The notes under the pieces are model-generated. The model saw only the letters and a program-made list of their open reading frames with translations. It was not told the DNA's origin and ran no database searches. Position numbers and translations under genes: made by a program. Positions 9,472-18,041 of a stretch of DNA of 64,000 bases are shown here, one piece after another (the first letter of the stretch is position 1; every line of letters begins with the position of its first letter). The stretch comes from Bermanella sp040371755. Its GTDB lineage: Bacteria > Pseudomonadota > Gammaproteobacteria > Pseudomonadales > Oceanobacteraceae. The stretch spans positions 372,001 to 436,000 of the forward strand of contig NZ_BAABWE010000001.1 in assembly GCF_040371755.1 (NCBI RefSeq), in the 5' to 3' direction.

Positions 9472-10200
9472 ATGGATATCGCCTCGCTAGATTTTATTTT
9501 TCTAGTTATTTGCGCGCTCCTAACAAGCACTCTAGCTGGTATTATTGGCCAAGGTGGGGGCCTAATATTATTTGCGGTACTTGCCTTATATTTAAAGCTG
9601 CCACTTTTAATAGCCTTTCATAGTGTCATTCAGCTCTCAAGCAATGCCAGCAGAGCATTCTTAGCGACTCCTCATATTAAATGGAACATCATAACCCCTA
9701 TTCTATTCGGTACTTTTCTAGGGGCTACTATAATCACACCCATGATTGATACAGCCAACTGGCACTGGATTGAGCCCATTATCGCAATATACATACTGAC
9801 TCAACTTTGGCTTAAACTGCCCGTCAATTTCAGTAAACTCCCAAAGCCTCTATTCATAACAGGCCTATTTCAGGGGGCTCTTGGAATGCTATTTGGAGCC
9901 ACTGGCCCACTAGGAAACACCCTACTTTATAAACTTGGATTTAATAAAAACGAAATTGTCGCCAGTAATGCCGTCATTATGAGTGCCAGCCACCTCATTA
10001 AAATATTGTTATTCATGCTTATGGGGGTAACTCTTTCCAGTGAAACAATTCCGTTAATTATCCTCTCAATCGTTGCCATATTTGGCTCAAAAATGGGCAC
10101 TGCAGTGAGGGGATTTGTTTCTGAAACGTTATTTATCCTGTTATTTAAAGGCTGCCTGACAGTATTAGCCATTCGCATGCTGATAACGCCATTTGTTTAA
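9472..10200 (+). CDS. TSUP/TauE-SafE family membrane permease
   Basis: Hydrophobic protein of 242 residues with seven or eight membrane segments and the family's two-repeat architecture. The N-terminal repeat has GIIGQGGGLILFAVLALYL; the second has GLFQGALGMLFGATGPLGN, both typical of TauE/SafE (DUF81) proteins, which move sulfite, sulfoacetate or related organosulfur anions. The substrate is not predictable and no sulfur-metabolism gene is adjacent. The start is supported by AAGG upstream of the ATG. Confidence 0.82.
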   Translation: MDIASLDFIFLVICALLTSTLAGIIGQGGGLILFAVLALYLKLPLLIAFHSVIQLSSNASRAFLATPHIKWNIITPILFGTFLGATIITPMIDTANWHWIEPIIAIYILTQLWLKLPVNFSKLPKPLFITGLFQGALGMLFGATGPLGNTLLYKLGFNKNEIVASNAVIMSASHLIKILLFMLMGVTLSSETIPLIILSIVAIFGSKMGTAVRGFVSETLFILLFKGCLTVLAIRMLITPFV

Positions 10201-10229
10201 TCACATACATACCGCAGTTCACTCCCAAA

Positions 10230-10257
10230 ATATCAAATATCAAATATTAAATATCAA
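10230..10257. repeat. Four tandem ATATCAA heptamers upstream of tus
   Basis: Four contiguous 7-bp units: ATATCAA, ATATCAA, ATATTAA, ATATCAA, with one mismatch in the third. They occupy the tus promoter region, 64 bases before its start codon. Phased short direct repeats of this kind can be iteron-like protein-binding sites; a role is inference. Confidence 0.7.
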
Positions 10258-10320
10258 AGTAGAGCTACATTTATAGGCTAAAAGCAGTTATTCTTACCAA
10301 AAGATAACGGTATAAAGAAT

Positions 10321-11181
10321 ATGGATAGCCTCGAACTAACTCAAATATTTGATAAACTGGTGGTGGATACTCAAGCATTAACCTCGGATATAAAGTCATA
10401 TCAACGAGGCTTTTGGCTCCCGGCGGTTGATCAAGTGAATCCTAAAGATGACTCCAACTTGACGTCTGCCTGCTCTGTATTACAAGACTTTTGGTATAAA
10501 GATGGTCAAGACGGCCGCGAGACTCGAAGTTGCTTTGGGTTTATCGCGCTTCCTGAACACGTACTTCAGCACGCCAAAGATATCAATACTCTTAAAGAAT
10601 CATTTAAAGAATGTGTGCAAAAATTTCAAAAACACAATAAAGAATCATGGGTATCGTTAAAAGGTGAACTAGCAAGGCGACACCCGTCTGTACAACAACA
10701 ACTCCATTTCTCAGGCTTAAGCCGTTTGCATTTAAAACAAACATGGCGAACAATTCCAATCATAGAGCGAGCCCCCTCAAGAATAGGGTTTAATTGGTAC
10801 CAATCTGGCAGAAGTATTACAAAAATAACCGTTCAACAAGCTTATGATTCACTAAGCCGTTTAAATACAGACAGCAAACATATACAAGTTCAGTTAGCAG
10901 CTTTAGTGAAACTACCAAGTAACACCCCTTTAGCTAAAGTACAAAACTTAGCACCGACTATGCGGGCAAATTTATTTTATGAAGACGGCCATCACCCTCT
11001 TCGACAAGCTATGAATATTTCTTTGCCTATTTTAATAAAGTGCAGCAAGAATGAAACATTACCGGTGCACAATTCACCCGATACTGTACCTCCAACTAAT
11101 CGAGCAAGGGCTGTACGTAGCGACCGTAAAATAGAAGATACACCATTTTTACCCAGTATCCGCGTACATCGATATTATTAA
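10321..11181 (+). CDS. tus: DNA replication terminus site-binding protein Tus
   Basis: Tus binds Ter sites and arrests replication forks in one direction. Although divergent, the 286-residue protein follows E. coli Tus block by block: GFIALPEHVLQHAKDINTLKESF matches the VRLPGVLCYQV...HIQHINKLKTTF region, RRHPSVQQQLHFSGLSRLHL matches the VHRHLPGLITLNAYRTL region, RIGFNWYQSGRSITKIT matches LRFGWANKHIIKNL, and the end (LPSIRVHRYY) matches IPRLHLYVAD. I am confident in the family but not in the DNA sequence it recognises. No convincing E. coli-type Ter sequence was seen directly upstream, where E. coli has TerB. The short gene-free region upstream instead has four tandem heptamers. Confidence 0.75.
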   Translation: MDSLELTQIFDKLVVDTQALTSDIKSYQRGFWLPAVDQVNPKDDSNLTSACSVLQDFWYKDGQDGRETRSCFGFIALPEHVLQHAKDINTLKESFKECVQKFQKHNKESWVSLKGELARRHPSVQQQLHFSGLSRLHLKQTWRTIPIIERAPSRIGFNWYQSGRSITKITVQQAYDSLSRLNTDSKHIQVQLAALVKLPSNTPLAKVQNLAPTMRANLFYEDGHHPLRQAMNISLPILIKCSKNETLPVHNSPDTVPPTNRARAVRSDRKIEDTPFLPSIRVHRYY

Positions 11182-11199
11182 TCATCTAAGGTAAGTTTT

Positions 11200-11904
11200 A
11201 TGAAAATCTATGGTCATCGCGGTGCAAAAGGTATCATCATGGAAAACAGCATAAAGGGCTTCAAACTTGCTGTTAGCCAAGGAATTGATCGCTTTGAATT
11301 GGATATTCGTTTAAGTAGCGATGGCCAGTTAATGGTAATCCATGACGAAAAACTAAACCGTCTCACACATACAGATTTACTAGTCAGCAAGTCCCATTCA
11401 GAAGATTTAAAGAGAACGGAATTAAAAGGCATTAATGAAGGCATCCCTACCTTAGAAGATGTGGTTAAAGCTTGCCCTAGCGTCAAACATTGGCAGTTCG
11501 AAATCAAAACTCAACGTACAGAGGTTGGTTTTATTAAGCCAATGTTAGAATTAATTAAATCCTACCAACTAGAAGATAATGTGGTCATCACTTCAAAACA
11601 CATTGGTACATTAAAAGCCTTTCAAAAACACCTACCTGATATTGCGCGGGGGTATGTTCAAGAATGGCATCACCCTAACGGTTTAAAAACAGCCATTAAT
11701 TTAGGGTGTGATTTTTTATGCCTAAACAAAACTTTGGCCCGTAAACAGTACATTAAACAAGCCCAAGCTAAGAATCTTCATGTTAGTGTCTGGACTGTCA
11801 ATAAAATTGAAGACATGACTGATTTATTTAAACTTGGTGCAGACAGTATTATTAGTGACTTCCCGCAACAAGCAAAAGAAACGTTAACGGTAACAACTGC
11901 CTAA
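11200..11904 (+). CDS. ugpQ: Glycerophosphodiester phosphodiesterase
   Basis: GDPD-family enzyme that hydrolyses glycerophosphodiesters to glycerol-3-phosphate and an alcohol. The catalytic signature is clear: HRGAKG with ENSIKGF, then FELDIRLSSDG and VIHDEKLNRLT, giving the His-Glu-Asp-His metal and acid-base set; EIK follows further on. At 234 residues and without a signal peptide it is the compact cytoplasmic type (UgpQ-like). It follows tus by 18 bases with GGTAAG before the ATG and is 6 bases ahead of the Sir2-like gene, so it may be co-transcribed with both. Confidence 0.9.
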   Translation: MKIYGHRGAKGIIMENSIKGFKLAVSQGIDRFELDIRLSSDGQLMVIHDEKLNRLTHTDLLVSKSHSEDLKRTELKGINEGIPTLEDVVKACPSVKHWQFEIKTQRTEVGFIKPMLELIKSYQLEDNVVITSKHIGTLKAFQKHLPDIARGYVQEWHHPNGLKTAINLGCDFLCLNKTLARKQYIKQAQAKNLHVSVWTVNKIEDMTDLFKLGADSIISDFPQQAKETLTVTTA

Positions 11905-11910
11905 TTACAT

Positions 11911-12621
11911 ATGAATACATTATACATTACAGGTGCCGGGGTAAGCGCTGAAAGTAGCATTCCCACATTCCGAGGTGAAGATGGTTTTTGGAGCATAGGC
12001 AGCCGAAACTACACACCAATGGAAATGGCAACCCGTAAAATGTACACGCAAAAACCAGCGGATTTTTTAGCATGGTATTATCATCGCTTTGCTACATATC
12101 GCCATCATGGTCCAAATGACGTTCATCGTTGGCTAGCAAATAAAAACCTAATCACTCAAAATATTGATGGGTTAGATGGAAAAGCTGGCAATAAAGACTA
12201 CATCGCTATTCATGGCCGCCTAGACAAGGTCACTACATTTCATGAGCAAGGAGAAGACACTAAAATACTTGATGCACCATGGGACAAGATTGACCCAAAC
12301 GATACAGTAAATTCACTACTAGAGCATTTTAAAATCAAAGAAAAACCAGAGCTTAATATTAGCTTGAAGCCTTTTGTTCTATTATTTGATGAATTTTATA
12401 CAAATTTATATCGTATGAATGAAGCAGAACAGAAAATGCAAAGTGCAGACAAAATCGTATTCATGGGCACATCTTTCAGTGTCAACATTACTAATATTGC
12501 TTTAAATATTGCAATGAACAACAACATATCCGTGGAAGTTATTGATCCTGATCCGGTTATCCTACCCTATAAAAATATTAAGTATTATAGAATGACAGCC
12601 TCTGAATACATATCGCTTTAG
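11911..12621 (+). CDS. Sir2-like NAD-dependent enzyme without a zinc site
   Basis: The NAD-binding and catalytic motifs of sirtuins are present: GAGVSAESSIPTFRG near the N-terminus, TQNIDGLDGKAG (Gln83, Asn84, Asp86), the catalytic histidine His101 in IHGR, and GTSFSVN near the C-terminus. The protein has no cysteine at all, so the four-cysteine zinc ribbon found in most sirtuins is absent, and the usual FGE motif reads FDE. It could still cleave NAD+ and deacylate, but a hydrolase or ADP-ribosyltransferase role is equally open. It is closely spaced after the GDPD gene and overlaps the convergent downstream gene by 4 bases. Confidence 0.78.
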   Translation: MNTLYITGAGVSAESSIPTFRGEDGFWSIGSRNYTPMEMATRKMYTQKPADFLAWYYHRFATYRHHGPNDVHRWLANKNLITQNIDGLDGKAGNKDYIAIHGRLDKVTTFHEQGEDTKILDAPWDKIDPNDTVNSLLEHFKIKEKPELNISLKPFVLLFDEFYTNLYRMNEAEQKMQSADKIVFMGTSFSVNITNIALNIAMNNNISVEVIDPDPVILPYKNIKYYRMTASEYISL

Positions 12622-13073
12622 CTCACAGTATATTTTTCCATTAAACTTAAATATATAAGTCGATTTATAAGAGTACGAGCACCTTGCTCTCCTGAAATAT
12701 ACGCCGAATCTTCCTCAAATTGACTTCTGATCCAATTTGTTTTTAATAGGAATTCATCCAAATTCAAATTTTCTTTAGTGCTGATAGTAACTAAGTGTTC
12801 TGTAAAATAATTCAGTCCTTTCTGATCATCTAATAATTTATTAATCGCATGATTAAAGTCATCGTCCACCTCTTTATTACTTTCAATCAATTCATTTGAT
12901 GCAGCAAGCTCTAGTAAGCTGTCATTATCTTCATAACGCCTTTCAAGTAGCACTCGAAGAATTTCATTATCCCAATTAGCTAAATGCTTAACTATGGCCT
13001 TGCTTTCCTGATATACAATATTTACTTCATTGCACCATGCATGAGGCGTAAAAAGAATCAGTGATACCACCAT
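12618..13073 (-). CDS. Putative secreted protein of unknown function
   Basis: I do not recognise this family. From the ATG at 13073 the protein has about 151 residues and begins with a signal-like segment (MVVSLILFTPHAWC); the rest is acidic and mostly helical. An upstream in-frame GTG at 13148 would add 25 residues, but that would place charged and aromatic residues before the hydrophobic segment and has no ribosome binding site. The internal start itself has only a distant GGAGG (about 25 bases upstream), so the start remains uncertain. It is convergent with the Sir2-like gene. Confidence 0.5.
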   Translation of the reverse strand: MVVSLILFTPHAWCNEVNIVYQESKAIVKHLANWDNEILRVLLERRYEDNDSLLELAASNELIESNKEVDDDFNHAINKLLDDQKGLNYFTEHLVTISTKENLNLDEFLLKTNWIRSQFEEDSAYISGEQGARTLINRLIYLSLMEKYTVS

Positions 13074-13235
13074 TATTTTTTTGTAATGCCCATATAAGCC
13101 TCCAAAATTGAATCTCAATAGTACGCTTTCAAATGAGAATAACTTCACACGTTATGAGATAAAGAGTTATCAATGGTATTCCCTTTGTAAAAAGGCATAA
13201 TCATTTGTTAACTCTTGTTAGCAACCGGATATACC

Positions 13236-13682
13236 ATGAATATAATGTATTTAGCTTCAATACTTTCATTATCGTTACTTATTACATCTTGTAGCTCCGC
13301 CCCTCCGCTTCAGCTAGGTGAAACACTACAAGGCACTTTACAGCCATGCCCTGCTTCACCAAATTGCGTTTCAAGCTCTTCTTTAGGCATGAATTACATC
13401 CCACCTATCAGCGATGCTGGGGCTAATAATTCCTTGTTGAAACTTTCGTTATGCCTAAAACAGATGGAAAATGTAAAAATCATTGAATCTAACAATATGT
13501 ACTTACACGCTGAATTTAAAAGCACTGTATTTGGTTTCATCGACGACGTCGAACTGTTACGACAAGGTAACCTTATTCATGTGCGCTCGGCATCAAGAGT
13601 TGGCTACAGCGACTTCGGCGTCAATCGGGATAGGATGATATGGTTAAAACGACACTTTATTGAGGGGTGCTCAGCTCTATGA
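13236..13682 (+). CDS. DUF1499 family lipoprotein
   Basis: Starting at the ATG at 13236 (an upstream TTG at 13215 is less likely), the protein has 148 residues with a lipoprotein signal ending in LLITSC. The mature part shows the DUF1499 pattern: CPASPNCVSS near the start, a central AEFKSTVFGFIDDVEL and the end RVGYSDFGVNRDRMIWLKRHF. The family is widespread in bacteria and plant chloroplasts, without an assigned activity. No operon partner is evident. Confidence 0.8.
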   Translation: MNIMYLASILSLSLLITSCSSAPPLQLGETLQGTLQPCPASPNCVSSSSLGMNYIPPISDAGANNSLLKLSLCLKQMENVKIIESNNMYLHAEFKSTVFGFIDDVELLRQGNLIHVRSASRVGYSDFGVNRDRMIWLKRHFIEGCSAL

Positions 13683-13791
13683 ACATCAAAGCCGCATGTG
13701 CTAATCACACTCTTATGAATTTCTTGCTATAATCGCGCCAAAACATAATAGCGGCTTGCTTTACCGCTAAAAGCTTATTTTCGGAGTAGTT

Positions 13792-14370
13792 ATGTCAACA
13801 GAAATACACACACCTGAAAGCTTGATTGATAGTAAAGATCTATTAACAGATGATGGATTTAAAACCAGCAACACTTGGTACCATGGCACAACCTGCGGTC
13901 TAACCCCTGCCATTCTAGCCGATGGGTTAAAGCGCTCTGGCGATAATGACTTAAACCAAGCCACGAAAAAGGCTATGGCGACAATTGGTAACAACTACAC
14001 CGAGCGCAAAGAACCCATTTTCCTAACCCAAAGCAAGGAGCTGGCCTACTATTGGGCAAAGCAAAAAGTTCGCGCACGCTTGCTACATACAGGGAAAGAT
14101 GAACAACCTGCTATTTTAGAGGTGACATTAAATGAAGCTGAAAATAGCAACGTAAAACCTGATGTAGGCGCCGCTGTTATGTTATTAGATCTAAACCCAT
14201 ATATGGGCTATCTGGAAGAAATTTATCAGGCACGTGGACTGGCATTTGATTTAGACGCGATTCAAGAAAACGTTGTGACCATGGACAGGAATGATTACTT
14301 AAACGTACTTGGCTTAGCTTACTATGAAAAAGATATAAGCCCTGAGTCCCTAAACAGCGTAAAATTCTAA
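13792..14370 (+). CDS. Uncharacterised protein with ADP-ribosyltransferase-like motifs
   Basis: The 192-residue protein has no signal peptide or membrane segment. Residues about 28-90 read WYHGTT, then a helix ending ILADGL, then PIFLTQSKELAYYWAKQK. This order (HGT, GL, a hydrophobic strand with T or S, and an alanine/tyrosine-rich helix) resembles the NAD+-binding core of ADP-ribosyltransferase-fold proteins such as KptA- and DarT-type enzymes. The acidic residue that completes the usual triad cannot be placed with confidence. The fold call is inference from motifs. GGAG sits upstream of the ATG and a strong terminator follows, so it appears to be a single-gene unit. Confidence 0.5.
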   Translation: MSTEIHTPESLIDSKDLLTDDGFKTSNTWYHGTTCGLTPAILADGLKRSGDNDLNQATKKAMATIGNNYTERKEPIFLTQSKELAYYWAKQKVRARLLHTGKDEQPAILEVTLNEAENSNVKPDVGAAVMLLDLNPYMGYLEEIYQARGLAFDLDAIQENVVTMDRNDYLNVLGLAYYEKDISPESLNSVKF

Positions 14371-14377
14371 AAGCTTG

Positions 14378-14404
14378 AAAAAGCGAGCCTCCTGCTCGCT
14401 TTTT
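14378..14404. terminator. Bidirectional terminator between the ART-like gene and sthA
   Basis: Eleven-base-pair inverted repeat AAAAAGCGAGC/GCTCGCTTTTT with a five-base loop, between two convergent genes. Confidence 0.9.
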
Positions 14405-14414
14405 AAGCTCTGGC

Positions 14415-15809
14415 TTAAGAAACCCGATTCAAACCATTCAGTGCCGCAATACGATAAGCCTCGGCCATCGTTGGGTAGTTGAAAGTATTATTCACAAAGT
14501 AACGTACATTATTACCACCATTACTTTGTTTCATAATTGCCTGACCGATGTGAATAATCTCTGACGCTTGGTCTCCGAAACAATGAATACCTAATATTTC
14601 AAAGGTTTCACGATGAAATAGGATTTTCAACATTCCGACGCTTTCGCCTGTTATTTGCGCCCTTGCAATACTTTTCAAAAATGCCTGACCCACTTCATAC
14701 GGCACTTTTTCATTGGTCAATTCACGCTCAGTTTTACCAATAGAACTGATCTCAGGTATGGTATAAATCCCCGTGGGTACGTCATCAACAAACCAGAAAT
14801 CATCATCACCCGCTAAATGAGCTGCTGCACTACGCCCTTGGTCATAGGCCGCACTGGCTAAACTAGGCCAGCCCACTACATCACCAACTGCATAAACATG
14901 ATCCGCAGTAGTCTTATAGTTTTCATCTACTTCAACTTGACCACGACTATTAGGCTCAACCCCTACATGCTCTAAACCTAAATTTTGAGTATTACCACTG
15001 CGACCAGCCGCCCATAATAGGGCATCAGCTTTGATACGTTTACCAGATTGAAAATTCATAACAACAGAGGTGTCGTCAGTTTCAACTGACTCAAATAACT
15101 CGTTATGGCGAATCAATACACCAGTATCCCGCAAGTGGTAGCTTAAAGCATCTGAAATCTCATCATCCAAGAATGGCAATAAGCGCTCACCAGGATTAAT
15201 AAGGTCCACTTTTACACCTAAGCCACTAAATATGGAGGCGTATTCAGAACCGATTACTCCTGCACCATAAATGATGATTGTTCTAGGGGTATGTTCCAAT
15301 TTAAGAATAGTATCCGAGTCGTAAACACGCTCATGGTTAAAGTCCACACCAGATGGTCTAAACGGGCTTGAGCCTGTAGCTAATACGATTTGGTCCGCAT
15401 GCAGCCTAGTACTCGACGCTGGTCCTTCAGAGATCTCAATAGTATGGCTATCAACAAAGCGACCGTGGCCATGATACAAATGTACACGATTACGACTATA
15501 AAACTCAGTTCGCAACTTAACTTGTTTAGCAATAACACGTTCGGCTGTTTTCAATACGCGAGGAAAACTAAACCATCTTGGCTCACCGATATCCCGAAAC
15601 ATGGGGTTAGTATTATAAGAAATAATCTGCTTAACTGAATGTCGTAACGCCTTCGATGGAATAGTACCAAAATGGGTACAATGACCACCGACTACTGCAG
15701 CTTCTTCTACTACAGCAACTTTTTTGCCTTTTTTAGCCGCATTCATAGCCGCACCTTCGCCAGAAGGTCCGGTTCCTAATACAATGACATCATAATGATA
15801 ATCGGCCAT
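14415..15809 (-). CDS. sthA: Soluble pyridine nucleotide transhydrogenase
   Basis: Flavoprotein that transfers hydride between NADPH and NAD+, mainly relieving excess NADPH. The 464-residue protein has the N-terminal FAD motif GTGPSGEGAAMNA, the second nucleotide-binding motif GAGVIGSEYASIFSGLG, and a C-terminal dimerisation domain. As in SthA, and unlike lipoamide dehydrogenase, the redox-disulfide position reads GGHCTHFGTIPSKALRH, with only one cysteine. It is last in a minus-strand set after apbE and nqrM, linking it to the Na+-NQR maturation genes. Confidence 0.95.
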   Translation of the reverse strand: MADYHYDVIVLGTGPSGEGAAMNAAKKGKKVAVVEEAAVVGGHCTHFGTIPSKALRHSVKQIISYNTNPMFRDIGEPRWFSFPRVLKTAERVIAKQVKLRTEFYSRNRVHLYHGHGRFVDSHTIEISEGPASSTRLHADQIVLATGSSPFRPSGVDFNHERVYDSDTILKLEHTPRTIIIYGAGVIGSEYASIFSGLGVKVDLINPGERLLPFLDDEISDALSYHLRDTGVLIRHNELFESVETDDTSVVMNFQSGKRIKADALLWAAGRSGNTQNLGLEHVGVEPNSRGQVEVDENYKTTADHVYAVGDVVGWPSLASAAYDQGRSAAAHLAGDDDFWFVDDVPTGIYTIPEISSIGKTERELTNEKVPYEVGQAFLKSIARAQITGESVGMLKILFHRETFEILGIHCFGDQASEIIHIGQAIMKQSNGGNNVRYFVNNTFNYPTMAEAYRIAALNGLNRVS

Positions 15810-15832
15810 TCAAGACTCCTTAATTTGTCTTT

Positions 15833-16066
15833 TTATTGTTGGCTAGCATCGTATCCAAGGTTTGACTTCGCCGATTTTGCCACTTTTTTCTTTTCTGTAT
15901 CGCATTTTTGCTTATCACCGCCACAGACATCACAGGCGCTTTCCATACCAATGGCACTCATACCACCACATGACCCTGCAATCGGCTTTTTACCTAAAAT
16001 GACGCCAACCGCCATAAGAGCAATCACAATAAGCATGAAAACAAAGACAACTAATATCATCTCCAC
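15833..16066 (-). CDS. nqrM: NqrM, (Na+)-NQR maturation protein
   Basis: Small DUF539 protein of 77 residues with one N-terminal membrane helix and the conserved cysteine cluster SCGGM...ESACDVCGGDKQKCD. NqrM is needed to assemble Na+-NQR, probably delivering iron to the intramembrane Fe site between NqrD and NqrE. It lies 8 bases downstream of apbE, which flavinylates the same complex. The pair is separated here from nqrF by about 5 kb of other genes. Confidence 0.92.
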   Translation of the reverse strand: MEMILVVFVFMLIVIALMAVGVILGKKPIAGSCGGMSAIGMESACDVCGGDKQKCDTEKKKVAKSAKSNLGYDASQQ

Positions 16067-16074
16067 GGTTTACC

Positions 16075-17082
16075 TCACATTATTTGCCAGCGTTTGAACG
16101 CTGGTGATGAATATTCTTTGAAGCCACTTGATACTCGTTCAATCAGGTAAGCTTTAATTTGATTATGCTCAGCAAATACCTTTGCTTTTTCGGCCCCCAT
16201 CACTAGCATAGCAGTTGCCAGCGCATCGGCTCGAGCACATGATTTATCTATTATAGTAACAGATGCCAAAGAGTGCTTAACAGGCATAGCTGTAAATGGA
16301 TCAATGCTGTGACTAAATTTCTCGCCATCCATTTCAAAAAAGTTACGATAATCACCAGATGTAGCCATGGCAGCATCCGTAATCTCGAATACTTTCTGTA
16401 CACTTCTTAGGTTTTCATCGGGTTTTTCTATCGCGACTTTCCAAGCTTGTCCCTCTGCCTTTTCACCAGCAACACGCATTTCACCACCAATTTCCACTAA
16501 ATAATTGGCAATACCATTGCTTTCAAGCAATTCAGCTACTTTATCAACTGCGTATCCCTTGGCAATTGCAGATAAATCTAAATAGCGCTGCGCTGTTTTC
16601 TGAATACTTTGATTACTGATTTTTATGGCCTCTAAGCCCATCATCGACTTTGCTTGGCGCTTTTGTTCAAGTGTTGGCATCGTCAACGGCATTTTATCCG
16701 GTCCAAAACCCCATAGATTCACAATAGGCCCAACCGAAATATCAAAGTACCCGTGGGTATATACATTCAAACTGAGCGACATTCCAACAACGTCAATCAA
16801 GCCGGTGCTCACGTCCATTTGTGCAGGTGCCGTCATAGTATTAAAGACACTCAACTCACTGTCTTTTTGATATGTCGACATTTGCTGGTTTACCCGTTTT
16901 AACAGGGTATTCGTTTCGGATTGTAAGCGATTAACTAGGTTACTATCGGCATTATCAAGTCGAGGCCACTGCACAGTATACGTTGTACCCATGGTATAGC
17001 CGTGAAGTTTCTCCAAAGTCGGCTGACTATCAGAACATGCCACAAGGTGGAGCATTACAAATAAACTTAATAGATACTTCAT
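16075..17082 (-). CDS. apbE: FAD:protein FMN transferase ApbE
   Basis: Periplasmic lipoprotein (lipobox LVAC) that transfers FMN from FAD to threonines in NqrB and NqrC. The 335-residue sequence has typical ApbE features: GTTYTVQW, the FAD-site region DLSAIAKGYAVDKVAE, the EIGGEMRVAG loop, and SHSIDPFTAMPVKHSLASVTI with ADALATAM near the C-terminus. It precedes nqrM by 8 bases on the same strand. Its substrates are present in the window: NqrB and NqrC both carry SGAT. Confidence 0.94.
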   Translation of the reverse strand: MKYLLSLFVMLHLVACSDSQPTLEKLHGYTMGTTYTVQWPRLDNADSNLVNRLQSETNTLLKRVNQQMSTYQKDSELSVFNTMTAPAQMDVSTGLIDVVGMSLSLNVYTHGYFDISVGPIVNLWGFGPDKMPLTMPTLEQKRQAKSMMGLEAIKISNQSIQKTAQRYLDLSAIAKGYAVDKVAELLESNGIANYLVEIGGEMRVAGEKAEGQAWKVAIEKPDENLRSVQKVFEITDAAMATSGDYRNFFEMDGEKFSHSIDPFTAMPVKHSLASVTIIDKSCARADALATAMLVMGAEKAKVFAEHNQIKAYLIERVSSGFKEYSSPAFKRWQIM

Positions 17083-17111
17083 ATATGAGTTGTTCTTAAT
17101 TACCCATTTAA

Positions 17112-18041
17112 TTAGTTAGGTATAAGCAATTTCTGAAGGCGATTCTCACCAACCTGAGTCAATTGCCAATAACTTCTCAGTCCTGATGATTCGGTTGCCA
17201 CATTTTCAATCACACCAGCGCCTTTCAAAAAAGCTTTTAAACGCTGAAATTCCATATCATTACAGCGGACATTAGATAACGCATGAGAATCAGGAACTTC
17301 ATTCATAAAGTCATCACGGTACTGATCCTCAATGAAACTCTCAAGTGCCGAACGCATTCTGTCTTCACTGACTGGTGCTGTCATCATTACACCAATATTC
17401 AAAAACGCCATATCCCAAGTTAGGCTAATAGTACGAGGAATTTCTTGACAATTACCATGAGCAAACACCTTACCTGTAAAACGCATTTCATAGCTCTGCA
17501 TATCAAATAATGTATCCGCAATTGCCTCATGCAGCGGTATATGCACGTCTCTATCACTTGTTAATTTAGTTTTATCTGAGCTAATTTGAGGTTTTAATAA
17601 GTCACGTAAAACCTGACGACAAATAAGCAACAAGTCCTCTTTATGGTTCCAGTATTTAAAGGTGCCAGACATGGTCAAACGATGCAGTGCTCTAAGTCTC
17701 TGCACATCTTGCGAAGGCATTTCTTTTAATTCCGCATTTTTCAACAAAGCAATAATGTTTTTATTTTTGCTTTTTGCATAAACCGCTTCACGGTGAATAT
17801 AACTTTCACTGGTCGGGGAAATGGCACCATAAGAGTCACCAACCAATAAAATAAACAGATCTGATTTATCTATGGTCTTAGAAGCCAAAGGCCAATCATA
17901 ATCTCCTGAGTTAGGGGTGAAATTTAAATGAACAGGGATACCGCCTAACTGCAGCACCACTTTAATAATTGTGTACAGCGACTCACCAGAATCATCTGGA
18001 TCGGCACATATATAAACCATAGGTTGTGTATTTTGACTCAT
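17112..18041 (-). CDS. DUF4062-like protein with a C-terminal winged-helix-like region
   Basis: About 309 residues. The N-terminal ~130 residues (VYICADPDDSGESL, DLFILLVGDSYGAI, SYIHREAVYAKSKNKNIIALLK) resemble DUF4062, a Rossmann-like domain related to TIR/SLOG-type domains often found at the front of signalling or defence proteins. The C-terminal part ends with a helix-turn-strand pattern (KAFLKGAGVIENV...YWQLTQVGENRLQKLL) like a winged-helix domain. No effector domain is obvious between them. The ATG at 18041 is preferred, but a GTG at 18056, touching the stop codon of the upstream AEC transporter gene, would allow translational coupling. Function unknown. Confidence 0.55.
   Translation of the reverse strand: MSQNTQPMVYICADPDDSGESLYTIIKVVLQLGGIPVHLNFTPNSGDYDWPLASKTIDKSDLFILLVGDSYGAISPTSESYIHREAVYAKSKNKNIIALLKNAELKEMPSQDVQRLRALHRLTMSGTFKYWNHKEDLLLICRQVLRDLLKPQISSDKTKLTSDRDVHIPLHEAIADTLFDMQSYEMRFTGKVFAHGNCQEIPRTISLTWDMAFLNIGVMMTAPVSEDRMRSALESFIEDQYRDDFMNEVPDSHALSNVRCNDMEFQRLKAFLKGAGVIENVATESSGLRSYWQLTQVGENRLQKLLIPN

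Noticed and set aside
10230..10257. Tandem heptamers considered as a CRISPR or integron-type array
   Set aside because: The units are contiguous, without spacers, and too short; no cas or integrase gene is nearby.
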